From positions 310,001 to 374,000 of the forward strand of contig PUFA01000287.1 in the NCBI GenBank assembly GCA_003508835.1: 64,000 bases of DNA. The letters run 5' to 3'. The position numbers and the translations under genes were made by a program. Source of the stretch: Eonycteris spelaea (taxonomy: Eukaryota; Chordata; Mammalia; Chiroptera; Pteropodidae). This document shows, piece after piece, positions 51,885 through 64,000 of the stretch; the first letter of the stretch is position 1, and every line of letters starts with the position of its first letter. The notes under the pieces are model-generated. The model had not been told where the DNA came from. It saw only the letters and a list, made by a program, of their open reading frames with translations, and ran no database searches.

Positions 51885-53900
51885 AATTAAAATTATTGAG
51901 AGAACATTGGTTAAAAAAATCAAATCGGTTTCAAGTGTACAATTCAAGAACATGTTGTATATATAATTGCATTGCGTGTTCACCACCCAAAGTTAGATTT
52001 TCTTCCATCATCAAATATTTCACCCGCTTTATCTCTATTTATCTTTCCCTCTCCCTCCCCTCTAGTAACCATTAATTCACAGTACACGTCCATGAGTCTC
52101 TGTCATGTTTGTTCATCGCTTTCAGTTTTATAGCCACATATGAGTGAAATCATATGGCTTTCAACGTTTTCTGTCTGATTTATTTAGTTTAGCATGATAA
52201 TATCAAGATATATCCATGTTGTCACAAATAGCAATATTTCATCTTTTCTTATGGTTGAGCAATATTTTGTTGTATATATGTACCATATTTCCTTTATCTA
52301 ATCAACTATCCATGGACACTTGGGTTACTTCCATGTCCTGGCCACAATGAATAATGTTGTTATGAACATTTGTGGTGCATATAACTTTGCATATAAATGT
52401 TTTCAGTTTGGGGGGGGGTTAATACACAGAAAGAGGGATTGCTGGGTCATATGGTAATTCAATTTCTAGTTTTTTGAGGAAGTTTCATACTGTTTTCCAT
52501 AGTGCTGTACCAATTTACATTCCCAACAGCAGTATATGAAAGTTCCTTTTTCCCCACAACCTCACCAACACTTGATATTATTTTTCCTATTGATGATAGC
52601 CATTACAGGTGTGAGATGTATCTCATTGTAGTTCTTTTTAGTTTTATTAGGATAATTTGTAGTACCCTAAGAGCTAGTGAATTTGAACATCTTTTCATAT
52701 GTCTGTTGGCCATTTGTATGTTCTCTAGGGAGAAGTGTCTGTTCAGGTTCACTGCCCATTTTTTTAATTGAATTATTTGTTTTATTATTAAGTTATATGA
52801 GTTCTTTGTACATTTTGGAAATTGGGTCCTTATCAGAGGCTTTGTTTGCAAATATATTCTCCCATTCAGACGGTTGCCTCTTTGATTATTGATGGTTTCT
52901 TTTACTGTGCAGAAACTTTTTAGTTTGATAAAGTCCATTTGTTTATTTTTGCTTTTACCTCCCTTTCCTTTGAGGTCAAATTCATGAAATCCTCTCTAAA
53001 CCCTAGGTCCATGAACTTAGTACCTATGTTTTCTTCTATTCAATTTGTTGTTTCAGGTTTTATATTCAGGTCCTTAAACCATATTGAGTTAATTTTGGTA
53101 TATGGGGGTGATAGCAGTCTTGTTTCATTCTATTGCCTGTGCCTTTCCAATTTTCCCAGGACAATTTATGGTAGAGGCTTTTCTTTCTCCATTGTATGTT
53201 TTTGGATTCTTTGTTGAAAATTATTTGCCCATATATACGGGGCTTTAATTTTGGACTCTCAATTCTGTTTCACTAATCCATCTATTTTCTGCAAAGAGCA
53301 TGCTGTTTTGATAATTGAGGCTTTGTAGTGTAATCTGAAGTCAGGCAAAGTTATACCTCTGGCCTTGTTCTTTTTCCTTTTGCTTTTTAGGGTCTTTTGT
53401 GATTCCATATAAATCTGATAAATTTTTGTTCTTTTTCTTTAAAAAAATGTCATTGGGATTTCGATGGAGATTGAATTATCTGTATAATGCTTTAGATAAC
53501 AAGTCATTTTAACTATGTTGATTCCTCCAATCCATGAAATATCTTTCATTTCTTTATGTCTTCTTCAATTTCTTTTAATAATATTCTAGAGTTTTCAGTG
53601 TTTGGTTCCCTCACATGTTTTGTTAGGTCTATTTTTAGGCATTTTATTCTTTTTGTTGCAATTGCAAAAGCAATTTTTTTCATTTATTCTTCTGTAAATC
53701 AATTTTAGCATATAAAAACACTATGAACTTTTGTACATTGATTTTTGTATCTGAAATTATTTCTAATAGTTTTTTTAGAGAACGGTTTTCTACATAGAGA
53801 ATTATGTCACTGCAAAAAGTGACAATTTGATTTCCTCATTCCCTATTTGTGAGATTTTTTTTCCTCTTGATTAATTTTTCTAGCTAAGTCTTATAATACT

Positions 53901-54176
53901 CTACTGAATAATAGTGGTGATAGTGGACAGCCTTTTTCTTGTTCCTGATCTTAGAGGGAAAGTTTTTAGTTTTTCTCCATTAAGTATGACCTTAGCTAAG
54001 GGTTTGTCATATAGGGCCTTTACTATGTTGAGGTATTTTCCTTCTATACCCATTTTATTAAGTGTTTTAGTCATAAATGGATGCCACTTCTTGTCAAAAG
54101 CTTTTTCTGCATCTAATGTTATGATCATATAATTTTCATTCATTATTTGTTTAACTTGGTGCATCACATTGTTCAA
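53901..54176 (-). pseudogene. LINE-1 ORF2 reverse transcriptase remnant
   Basis: Contains MIITLDAEKAFDKKWHPFM, the L1 RT palm motif region, then KALYDKPLAKVILNGEKL. The usual GTRQGCPLSP motif is degraded (GTRKRLSTI), consistent with an inactive copy. Confidence 0.9.
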
Positions 54177-55143
54177 TTTATGTGTATTAAACTATCCCTA
54201 TGTCCTTGGGACAAAGCCCACTTGAACATGATTTATAATCTTTTTAATGTGTTATTGTATTTAATTTGCAAGTATTTCATTTAGGATTTTTTTCATCTGT
54301 GTTTATGAAAGATATTAGTCTACAGTTTTCTTTCTTTCTATTAACTTTACCAGGTTTTGCATCGGGGTAATGTTGGCCTTACCAAATGAGTTAGAAAGTA
54401 TGGCCTTTTTTTCAATTTTTGTGGGAAGGTTTGAGGAAAAATAGTTATTAAATCTTCTTAGAATGTTTGGTAGAATTCACTGGTGAAGCCATCTGGTCCT
54501 GAACTTTTACTTTTCGGGAGGTTCAGATAATTGTTTTAATTTCCATACTGTTGGTCAGTCTATTTAGATTCCCCAGTTCTTCATGATTCAGTCTAGGAGG
54601 GTTGTATATTTCTCAGAACTTGTCCATTTCTTCTAGGTTATTAAATTTGGTGTCACATGATTTTTTATAGCACTCTTGTATGATCTTTTGTATTTTAATG
54701 GTATCTGTCATAACTTCTCCTCTTTCATTCCTGATTTTTAAAATTTGTGTCCTGTCTCTTTTTTCCTTAGTGAGTCTAGCCAGGGGTTTTTTATTAAAAG
54801 TTCAATTTTATTAAACTTCTCAAAGAGTAAGCTCTTTGTTGCATTAATTTTTTCTATTGCCTTTTTATTCTCAATTTCATTTAAGCTACTCTATTTTGAT
54901 TATTTTCTTCTGTCTGCTGATTTTAGGCTTCATTTGGTCTTCTCTTTCTAGTTTTTTTTTTAATTTAATGTTAAATTTTTGGGGTGGGGCTCATTCTTGT
55001 TTCTTGAAATAGGCCTGTAATGATATGAACTTTCCTCTTATTACTGCTTTTGCTGTATCCCAAAAGTTTTGATATCTAGTATTTTCATTTTTATTTTTTC
55101 TGTGTACCTCTTGTTCTCTCTTTTTATTTTATCTCTGACTCAA

Positions 55144-55476
55144 TCATTGTTTAGTAGCATCTTGTTTAATCTCAACGTGTTTGTGGTTCTTCTTGCTTTC
55201 TTTTTTACAGTTGATCTTTAGTTTCAAAGCATTATGGTCATAGAACAAGCTTAGTGTGATTTTCAACTTCTTCAATTTATTAAGGCTAATTTTGTGTCCC
55301 AACATATTGTCTTCCCTTGAGAATGTTCCATATGCACTAGAGAAGAATTTATAAACTGCTGTTTTGGGATGAAAGTTTCTGTAAATGTCAATTTTGTCCA
55401 ATTTTTCTAAAGTGTCATTTAAAGCTAATCTTTCCTTATTTATTTTCTGTTTGGATGATCTATCCATAGCTGACAT
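55144..55476 (-). pseudogene. LINE-1 ORF2 endonuclease remnant
   Basis: The 110-codon frame reads KINKERLALNDTLEKLDKID, TFSREDNMLGHKISLNKLKK, then LFYDHNALKLKINCKK. The catalytic SDHN motif of the L1 endonuclease appears as YDHN. The flanking frames are broken. Confidence 0.88.
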
Positions 55477-58400
55477 GGGGTATTTATGTCCCCTACTATA
55501 ATTGTGTTTTTGTCAGTTTCTCCCTTTAGTTTTGTTAGTTACTTTACATATTTTGGAGCTCCTTTATTGGGAACATAAATATTAATGTCTTAGGCCTTCT
55601 TGATGTATGGTTCCCTGTATCATTATGAAGCATCTGTCATTTTGTCTCATTACCCTTTCTACCTTAAAGTCTATTTCATCATATGTAATTACATCAACAC
55701 AATTTTTTCTGTTTACTTGTAATGTTTTCTTCCAACCTTACACTTTGAGTTTATATTTATTCTTGCACCTGAGATTTCTCTCTTGAAGGCAGCATATGGT
55801 TCGGTTTTGTTACTCTGTTCTTTTAGTGCTGAGTTCAGTCCACCTCATTAAGGGTGATTATGAAATATGAGGTTTTCTTATGGCCATTTTATCTTTTATT
55901 TCATGTTAGCTAGTGTCTCTATTCATTTGTTCTTGTGTTTTGTCTTTTAATTTGGTGGTTTTTATGTTTGTTTGTTTGTTTGTTTTCTCTGTTCTCTCTT
56001 GTTTTATGATATGTGCCCCAGTTCTGGATTTTTTTGTGTGTGTGGTTCCCATTAATTTTATGTAAAAATATGTTGCATATATACACTAGTCCATTTTCTT
56101 CTGAGTGTGACTTATCTCCATTACCCTTTGCAGATTCGGATCTTTACTCCCTTCATTTTTCTGTTTTTGTTGTCTCAAGTTATCACTATAGATGCTAAAC
56201 ACTAATTTCTAAGCTTCAGTAGCTGTTTTCTTCTCTTTTCAAAGTGGTTCTTTTTTTTTTTTTTGGACTTTAATCTTTATGTAACATTTACACTTATAAT
56301 ACCCTGTTCTTAATAAGAGTTGCACTTTCCTGCTACTGTTTGCCTGTTTGTATCTTACACATAGTAATGTATTTTTGTGTGTGTGTGTCATTTTGTTTTA
56401 GATAAAATGACCCCTGTCAGTATTTCCTGTAATGCAGGTCTTGTGGAAAATTTCCACAGGTTTTGTTTCTCTGGAACTTTTTTTTTTTTTCTCTCCTTTA
56501 TATGGAAGAGAGATTTGCTGGATATATTACTCTCGGCTGTTAATTTATTTCTTCAGTAGTTCAAATATTTGGTTCTACTCCTTCCTTGCTTCTAAGCTTT
56601 GTGCTGAGAAGTCCAATGATAGTCTAATGTGTTTTCCTTTATAAATTACTGACTTATTTTCCCTAGCTGCCTTGAGAATTCCTTCAGTTGCTATTAATTT
56701 TTGACAATTTTAATATAATATGTCTTGGAGAAGGCCTTTTGAGTTGAAATAATTGGGTGTTCTGTTTCCTTCTTAGATTTGTAGGTTCAGTTTTTTCCGT
56801 AGATTTGGGAAATTGTTGTCAGCTGTTTGAATATGCTCCCTTCTCCTTTCTCCCTGTATACCCATTATTCTTATGTTGCTTTTTTCTAATGATTTGAGAT
56901 AGATCTTTTATTTCTTTATTTTATTTTATTTTTTACATTTTTATTAAATTTATTGGAGTAACATTGGTTAATACAATTATATAATTTTCAAGTGTACATT
57001 ATAATTTGACATCTATATGTTCTTTTGTGTGATTACCACCCAAAGTCCAGCTTCCTTTAGCTACCATATATTTGATCCCTTTTACCCACTTCACCTTATC
57101 CATATCCCCCTATATTTGACTCCTTTTAACCTGTCTACCTCTCCCCCTCTCTACCCTATCCCCTCTACCCTCTGGTAACCACTAGTCCATTGTCCATGTC
57201 CCTGAGTCTCTATTTGTTTGTCTTGTCCATTTGTTTCTTTTAGGTTTATATCCCACATATAAGTTGATATCATGTGATTTTCAACTTTTTCCAGTCTGGT
57301 TTATTTAATTTAGCATGATTATCTCAAGGTACATCCATATTGTTGCAAATGGTAGTATTTCATCTCTTCTTATGGCTGAGCAATATTCCATTGTATATAT
57401 GCACCACAGACTCTTTAGTCAATCATCTATCATAGGACACTTCAGTTGCTTCCATACCCTGGCCACTGTGAATAATGCTGCTATGAACATCAGTGTGCAT
57501 ATATCATTTTTGATATGGTGTTTCAAGTCTTTGGTGGTAAATAGCCAGTAGAGGGATTGCTGAATCATATGGTAGATCAATTCTTAATTTTTTGAGGAAC
57601 CTCCATACTGTTTTCTATAGTGATTGTACCAATTTGCAGTCCCACCAGCAGTGGATGAGGGTTCCTTTTTATCTGCATTCTCTCCAACATTTGTTATTAC
57701 TTGTCCTGTTGATTAAAGCCATTCTAACATGTGCGAGAAGGTATCTCATTGTGGTTTTATTTGCATTTCCCTAATAGCTAAACAATCATCTTTTCATATA
57801 TTTGTTGGCCATTTGTATGTCCTCTGGTGAGAAGTGTCTGTTCAGGCCCTCTGGGACTAAGGCCACTTGATCATGGTGTATAATCTTTTTAATATGTTGC
57901 TGTATCTGGTTCACTAGTACTTATTTAGGATTTTTGCTTCTGTGTTCATGAGAGAAATTAGTCTGTAGTTTTCTGTTTTTGTGTTATCTTTACCAAGTTT
58001 TGGTATCAGAGTAATATTGGCCTCATAAAATGAGTTGGGAAGTATTGCCTCCTCTGAATTTTTGGAAGAGTTTGATGAGAATTGGAATTAAATCTTCTTG
58101 AATATTTGGTAGAAGCCATCTGGTCCTGGACTTCGACTTTTTAGTAAATTTTTAAATTGTTCCAATTTCCATACTGCTGATTGGTCTATTTAGGTTTTCC
58201 AATTCTTCTTAATTCAGTCTAGGAAGGTTGTATTTTTCTAAGTACTGGTCCATTTCTTCTAGGTTATTAAATTTAGTGTTTATACTTTTTCATAGTATTT
58301 TTTTATGTTCCTTTGTATTTTGGAGGTGTCTGTTGTGATTTCGCCTTTCATCCCTGATTTTGTTTGTGTCCTTTCTGTTTTTTCTTTAGTGAGTCTTGCC

Positions 58401-60314
58401 CGTGATTTGTCAATTTTATTAACCTTCTCAAAGAACCAGCTCTTTATTGCATTTACTTTTTCTATTTTTTTATTTTGTTTTCAATTTTATTGATTTCTGC
58501 TCTAATTTTGATGATCTCTTTCCTTCTTCTGACTTTAGGCCTCATTTTTCTTCCTCTTCTAGTTTTCTAAGATGAAGTGTTAGGTCGTTTATTTGGGCTC
58601 ATTCTTGTTTTTGGATATAGACCTTAAATGATAAGAACTTTCCTCTTATGACTGCTTTTGCCATGTCCCAAATGTTTTAATATGTTGTACTATTATTATC
58701 ATTCATTTCTATGTATCTCTTGGTCTCTCTTTTTATTTCTTTACTGACCCAGTTATTCTTCAGTAGCATGTTGTTTAATCTCCATGCATTTGTGGTTCTT
58801 CCTGCTTTACTTTTCCAATTGATCTCTAGTTTCAAAACATTATGATCAGAGAATATGGTTGGTATGATTTCAACCTTCTCATATTTGTTCAGGCTATTTC
58901 TGGTCTCAGTATGTGGTCTATTCTTGAGAATGTTTCATGTACTCTAGAGAAAAAAAGTATAAGCAGCTGTTTTGGGATGGAATTCTGTATATGTCGATTA
59001 TTACCAGTTGGTCTAATGTGTCATTTAAGGATGTTATTTTCTTATTGATTTTCTGTTTGGATTATCTATCCATATCTGATAGTGGGGTGTTTAGGTCTCC
59101 TACAATGATAATGTCTTGGTCTGTTTCTCCCTATAGTTCTGTTAGTAATTGCTTTACATATTTCAGGGCTCCCTGATTGGGAGCATAGATATTAATAAAT
59201 GTTATGTCTTCTTGGTGGATGATTCTCTTTATTGTATGAAGAGTCCCTCAGTATCCTTCTTTGCTTTTTTTTTAATTTTTTTTTTTTATTTTGGAGTCTA
59301 TTTTGTCTGATATTAGTACTGCTACTCCCGCTTTTCTCTGAATGCCATTTTCTTGAAATATCATTTTCCACTCTTCACTTTGAGTTTGTATTTGTCTTTG
59401 GAGCTGAGATGTGTCTCCTGGAGGCAACATATGGTTGGGTTTTTGTTCCAATCTGTAACTCTATGCCTTTTTATTGGTAAGTTCAATCCATTTACATTTA
59501 GGGTGATTTTTGAAATATGATGTCTTCTTATAGCCAATTTATCTTTTGCTTTCTGCTAAGCTCAGTGTTTCCATTGCTTTCCTTGTCCTTGTGTTTCCGT
59601 TTCTTTATTTTTGTTGGCATTTGTGGGTTTTGCCTCTAGTTCTTTCTGTTTTATATTATATACTTCAGTTCTGAATCTTCTCTGTGTGGTTACCATTATT
59701 AATATGAAAAGTATAATTATACATATATTAAGTGTTTCCTTTTTCTTCTGCATGTACCTTATCTCCATTTTCCTTTGTGGATTTGGATCTCTGAATCCTC
59801 CCCTTTACAATCATTGTTGTCTCAATTTGTCCCTATTTATGCTGAATGTTCATTACTATCTTACTATAGCAATTCTCTTCTATTATTTAAGCTTATACTA
59901 CCCTATTCTTCATAAGGGTTGCACTCTTCTGCTTCTATTTGCCTGATAGTCACTTTACTCCTAATTATGATTTTTTTTGTTTGTTTTTGTTGTTATTTGG
60001 TTTTAGGTGAGTTGACCCCTTTCAGTATTTTCTGTTAGTGCAGGACTTGTAATGGAGAATTCTCTCAATTTTTGTATGTATGGAAAGATCTTAATTTCCC
60101 CCTCATATCTAAAGGAGAGCTTAGCTGGATATATTATTCTAGGCTAGTAGTTCCTTTCATTAATAGTTTAAATATTTGACTCCATTCCTTTCTGGCTTGT
60201 AAGGTCTGCTCTGATAAGTCTGATGAAATCTAATAGACTTTCCTTTATAAGTTACCATTTTATTCTCTCTGGCTGCCCTAATAATTCTATCTTTGTCATC
60301 AATTTTTGATAACT

Positions 60315-60751
60315 TTAATACAATGTGTCTTGCTGAAGGCTTTTTGGGTTGAGATCATTAGATATTCTGTTGACTTCTTGAATTCCAAGCTCCAGCTCAT
60401 TCTTTACATTTGGGAAATTCTTATACACTATTTGTCTGAAAATGCTTTCTAGTCCCTGCTCCTTTTCCTCGCCTTTGATAATGCCCATTAATCTTATGTT
60501 TCCTCTCCTGATGGTATCAGCTAGTTCTTGTATTTCTCTTTCATTATTTTTCATTATTCAGTTCTCTCTTCTTCCTTCTGATTTATTTCTAGAGTTCTGT
60601 CTTTGATATCACTGATCCTTTCCTCCATTATGTCGATTCTATTTCCCAAGCTTGCTATTTTATTTTTCAACTCTTGCTGTGTGTTTTTTATCTCCAGCAG
60701 ATCTATTCTGTTCCACTTAAGGGTTTCAATCTCCTTGCTCTGCTCATTCAT
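60315..60751 (-). pseudogene. LINE-1 ORF1 remnant in two open pieces
   Basis: The upstream piece (60554-60751) is coiled-coil-like (LEIKNTQQELKNKIASLGNR). The next (60315-60554) has RRGNIRLMGIIKGEEKEQG, the start of the ORF1p RNA-binding domain. A stop separates them. Confidence 0.88.
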
Positions 60752-61235
60752 TTGCTTTCTCAGTTCTTGAAATTGGTGATATGACTTATTTCGGAACCCA
60801 TTGAGTTTTTTCAGAAGTACAATCCTGAATTCTCTGTCATTTAAGTTGCATATTTCTATGTCTGTAAGCTTATTGTCTGGAGATTTTTATTTTTCTTTCT
60901 GAGATGCCTTGTCACCTTGGATATTCATGGTGTTTAATGGACTATTTTTCTGCCGGCGGCGTTAATGGAAGTGTATGCTCCTTTTTTTCAGAAAAAAAGT
61001 TTTCTTATATAAAGGTCTTTCTTTAGCCTGCTACAAAGAAGGTGCTTTTCATTTGATTTCCAGGAGGTGGCGTCTAAATCTCTTGGATCTCTGTTATATA
61101 TAAAACCTAAATAATGCTTTTTTTTTTATTTTCTTGTAGAAATTTAATCATTCTTACTACTCTCTCTTTCAGTCCCTGTCAGTGTTAGTAACAATTTCTG
61201 TAGCGTTTGCTCAGATTCCCTGGGGCTTCGCCGTG

Positions 61236-61284
61236 ATTGGTGTGTGTGTGTGTGTGTGTGTGGTGTGTGTTGTGTGTGTGTGTG
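61236..61284. repeat. (TG)n repeat in the LINE-1 5' UTR
   Basis: Imperfect TG run within the GC-richer 5' region of the inner L1. Confidence 0.95.
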
Positions 61285-61727
61285 GGCGGCAGGGTCCTCT
61301 GGGTTGGGGGTTTGGGATTGCAGCTCAGCCTCTGTTTTGCAACTGCAGCCAAGAAAAATAAACTGTTGTTTCACAGGGGTCCCGTCCCACTTCTTTGCTT
61401 CCTGTCCTGATGAGTGGGCCTGCTGCCAGATGAATAGACGTCCTAGAACTTCCAGGCAGGTTGTTTAGGGTAGTTGCTGAACTTTTCCCCTTCCCCCTCC
61501 TCCTACAGGGAACTCCTGTGGCTGTAAGAGACAGCTTTTTTATTTCTCCCAGGACTGTCTGACACCCAGAACTCTGACCTGTTGTAGCTCTTATGTGCAG
61601 ATCCCACACTCAGAGGTGCTGGTGTGCAGTTTAGGTATTTTTTTGTTGAGTTTTAGATGTTCAGCTTATTGTTGTTTCAAGGGGAGAGATCTGAGGCTAT
61701 CCCTCACTCCACCATTTTTTCCCAGAA

Positions 61728-61944
61728 TTGAGATAGTTCTTGTAGAATTCTTTTATTAGTTTTATTCTTAACTCTCTCTTCTTCCTTCTGTATCATTTCC
61801 AAATTTTTGTCTTCACTACCACTCATTCTTTTCTGCATCTGGTCGGCTCTATTTCCTAAGCCTGTTATTTTATTATTCTTGTCTTTTAAATTTATAATTT
61901 CATTGATTTAATTTTCTCATATTTTTATATTCAGCTCCCTCCTA
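61728..61944 (-). mobile_element. Continuation of the outer LINE-1 ORF1
   Basis: Restarts with the duplicated TTGAGATAG and goes on with antisense ORF1 text (CTCTCTTCTTCCTTCTG, GGCTCTATTTCCTAAGC) parallel to 60.55-60.65 kb of the inner copy. Confidence 0.75.
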
Positions 61945-62254
61945 GCTTTGTTGATATATAATAAACAATTAGTTGCCCATATTTACATTGTACAATTCAA
62001 TGATTTTTTTTCAATTATATTTGACATACAGTAGTATGCCAGTTTCATTTGTACAGCATAGTGATCATAGTTCCACATAACTCTCAAGCAATCGCCACAC
62101 TAAATCTAATACACCTCTTCCCCCTTACATATTTATTACATTATTAACCATTTTCCACATGCTACACTCTACATATCCATGTCTATTCTGCAACTATCTA
62201 CTTGTACCTCTTAATCATTTTGCATTTTTTGCCATCCCCCAAAGCCCCCTCCTT

Positions 62255-62932
62255 TGTGGTGCATTCAAATCTAAGACCCATGGAGCCAATTGAGATTAAT
62301 TACGAGCCTTTATTAGCCAGCCGTCAACTGACTCTCTACCACACAGGGTTAGAGGAGATCAGCCCGGGTCTTTGTTTGAGGCAGTTTATGAAGCCTCTGA
62401 CTATATTCTAGAACAAAGAGAGTAAGGAAATTACAGAAAGCGGAAGTTAACTGTTAATGTCCTTTACAAAGATAAATGTATCTGGGGAATTGCTAGATCA
62501 AACATAGCCTGGTAGACAGTCTTGTTATCTGTATCCTGGAATGTTGAACCTCTTTGTGGGGCTTGGTGCCTAGAGGAATCACCTCCTTGTTACTGATTTA
62601 CTGGGAAGTCTTTACTCTTACATTCTCAAAAGAGGCAGCTCATAAAGCCTAAAAACTACAGCAAACAAGTAAGCAGATTACAGAAGCAGAAGTTGACCAT
62701 TAACACAATACAAATACATCACCTCTTACCACACTCTGGTTAATAAGTGAGCAGATTACAGAAACAGACACTGGCCATCTTCATATCTTATACAATACAT
62801 TTTCTAAAACCACACCCAAGCAAGTAGGACAACTTCTGGTATCTAAAGATATTTCTTCCCTGTAGCTGACTTAGCTAGTTGGCTCACTTTTGAAAATTTT
62901 CCACCCTTAAGACTCCCATATAGTAGCCCTCA
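62255..62932 (-). mobile_element. LTR inserted in LINE-1
   Basis: On the minus strand it starts TGAGGGCTAC and ends GCACCACA, with GCTAATAAAGGCTCG giving the polyadenylation signal near the 3' end. The U3 side contains three diverged copies of an AGATTACAGAA-containing unit. No viral genes. The two L1 halves flank it in register. Confidence 0.65.
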
Positions 62933-63655
62933 AAATATTCTCTGTATCTATGAGTTTACTCACACTTTTGTTGTTGTTATTGTTGTTTATTTTATTCTTT
63001 AGATTACACATGAACATGAAATTATGTGATATTTGTCTTTATCAGACCCATTTCATTCATCTCAATGATGCTCTAGGTCTATAAAGGCAATATCTTTTTT
63101 ATCTCTTTCCTTTTAGTCTGTGTGTGTCTTTTAATCTGAAGTAAATCTCTTGTGGGCAGCATATGTAGGAGTCTTGTTTTCTTATTCATTTAGCCTAGCT
63201 ACTCTATATTTTGGTAGAAGCTCATAGTTCTTTTTTATTTGAGGTACTTGTTGATAGGAATGTAGTTATTATATTTCTTTGTTTCTGTTTTTGATATATG
63301 ATTTTTCTTGTTAAATAAGTCCTCCAACAATTCCTGTAATACTGGCTTGGTGATGAAATTCCTTTAGCTCTTTATCTATCCTTCAACTCTAAATGATAGT
63401 TTTACTGTATAAAGTATTCTTGATAGTAGGTCCTGGGTTTTCATCATGTTGAATATTTGGCCAAGCCTTCTGTGCTGTATATAGTTTCTTTTGAGAAATC
63501 AGCTGTTAGTCTTATGGGAGCTCCTTTGTAAGTAACTAACTGCTTTTCTCTTGCTTCTTTAAGATTCTCTCTTTGTCTTTAACCTTTGACATTTTAATTA
63601 TGAAATGTCTTGGTGTGGGCCTCTTTGGTTATTGGGACTGACTCTCTGAGCTTCC

Positions 63656-63880
63656 TCAGGTTATGTCTATTTCCTTCATAAGGTGAGGGAAGTTTTCCAT
63701 CATTACTTTTTCAAATAGCTCTTCAGTGTCTTGGGTCTGTTCCAGTGCCCCTATGACATGGATATTTTTACATTTAATAGTGTCTCTTAGGCTCCTTAAA
63801 TTATTATTATAGTGTTGGCTTATTTTTTCTTGCCATTCTAATTGAGTGTTCTTGACTTTCCCATCCTCTATATAGGTCAT
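63656..63880 (-). pseudogene. LINE-1 ORF1 remnant
   Basis: Contains LRDTIKCKNIHVIGALEQTQ and ENFPHLMKEIDI, which match the ORF1p RNA-binding domain start. Part of the third L1. Confidence 0.85.
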
Positions 63881-64000
63881 TTGATCCTCTTCTTCATTCC
63901 CTTTTTATTCTATTTAATATACTTTTCATCTCAGATAATGTGTTCTTTATCTCTGATTGTTCTTTTTAAATTTTACATTTCCATTTTTATATTTTTTATC

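Larger units (their letters stand above)
51885..56902 (-). mobile_element. LINE-1 (first of the nest), ORF2 and part of ORF1
   Basis: The 3' UTR begins about 51885 (GAGAGAACATTGGTTAA), then the ORF2 end (52.1-52.9 kb), reverse transcriptase (53.9-54.2 kb), endonuclease (55.1-55.5 kb), and ORF1 from about 56.3 kb. It breaks in ORF1 at 56902 and resumes at 61728. All frames carry many stops, so it is dead. Confidence 0.88.
56903..61727 (-). mobile_element. LINE-1 inserted into LINE-1, 4.8 kb with an internal deletion
   Basis: The 3' UTR starts after a T-rich tail (GGAGTAACATTGGTTAATAC), then the ORF2 end to about 57850, a jump to the RT region, the rest of ORF2 to about 59.5 kb, ORF1 (about 59.9-60.9 kb) and a GC-richer 5' UTR with a TG repeat ending at 61727. 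The 9-bp duplication TTGAGATAG flanks it at 56894-56902 and 61728-61736. Confidence 0.85.
61945..64000 (-). mobile_element. Third LINE-1, 3' UTR to ORF1, running off the window
   Basis: The 3' UTR (about 61945-62254) is split by an LTR and resumes at 62933 (TTCTCTGTATCTATGAGTTT). From about 63105 the text is the ORF2/ORF1 border, so most of ORF2 is missing. ORF1 continues to the window edge. Confidence 0.75.

Noticed and set aside
61144..61374. His/Thr-rich open frame
   Set aside because: Arises from the TG repeat in the LINE-1 5' UTR.

Overview
This is vertebrate nuclear DNA, AT-rich and dominated by introns and transposon remnants. The one protein-coding gene is the 3' half of TRPC4 (transient receptor potential canonical 4) on the + strand. 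Six exons with consensus splice sites are present: 17906-18219, 23859-24054, 27482-27676, 40830-40871, 40994-41083 and 42821-43543. They join in frame and encode residues 459-977 of a 977-residue TRPC4-alpha: S4, the S4-S5 linker, S5, the pore, S6, the TRP box, the calmodulin/IP3-receptor binding segment and a C-terminus ending in the PDZ ligand VTTRL. The start codon and earlier exons lie left of the window.

The host is most likely an Old World fruit bat (Pteropodidae). Four + strand copies of a SINE whose head is 5S rRNA (about 5490, 8417, 20508, 32202) occur, two with clear target-site duplications. As I recall the literature, 5S rRNA-derived MEG-RS/MEG-RL SINEs are megabat-specific. All LINE-1 copies are decayed, which agrees with reported L1 extinction in megabats. 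No microbat VES-type SINE was recognised.

Layout. 1-17905 is the intron upstream of the first visible exon; it holds microsatellites, MIR/L2/L1 relics, a MaLR-type LTR, a Tigger-like DNA transposon and a compact solo LTR near 16.6 kb. 18220-42820 holds five introns with two 5S SINEs, antisense L1 fragments, hAT-Charlie relics, LTRs and several short unexplained duplications. The last exon contains what looks like the alpha/beta splice switch: a 252-nt GC-AG intron that removes exactly 84 residues. From 43544 there is 3' UTR, then about 5.5 kb of plain AT-rich DNA, an old L1 (49.4-50.7 kb), and a nest of minus-strand L1s (51.9-64 kb), one inserted inside another with a 9-bp target duplication, and a third interrupted by an LTR.

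I found no CRISPR, operon, functional RNA gene or clearly new biological system. The best leads are the alternative intron in the last exon, the differing architectures of the 5S SINE (including one copy with an internal insert of about 310 bp), and several long exact repeats that known elements do not explain. Repeat family names come from memory of consensus sequences and need RepeatMasker confirmation.
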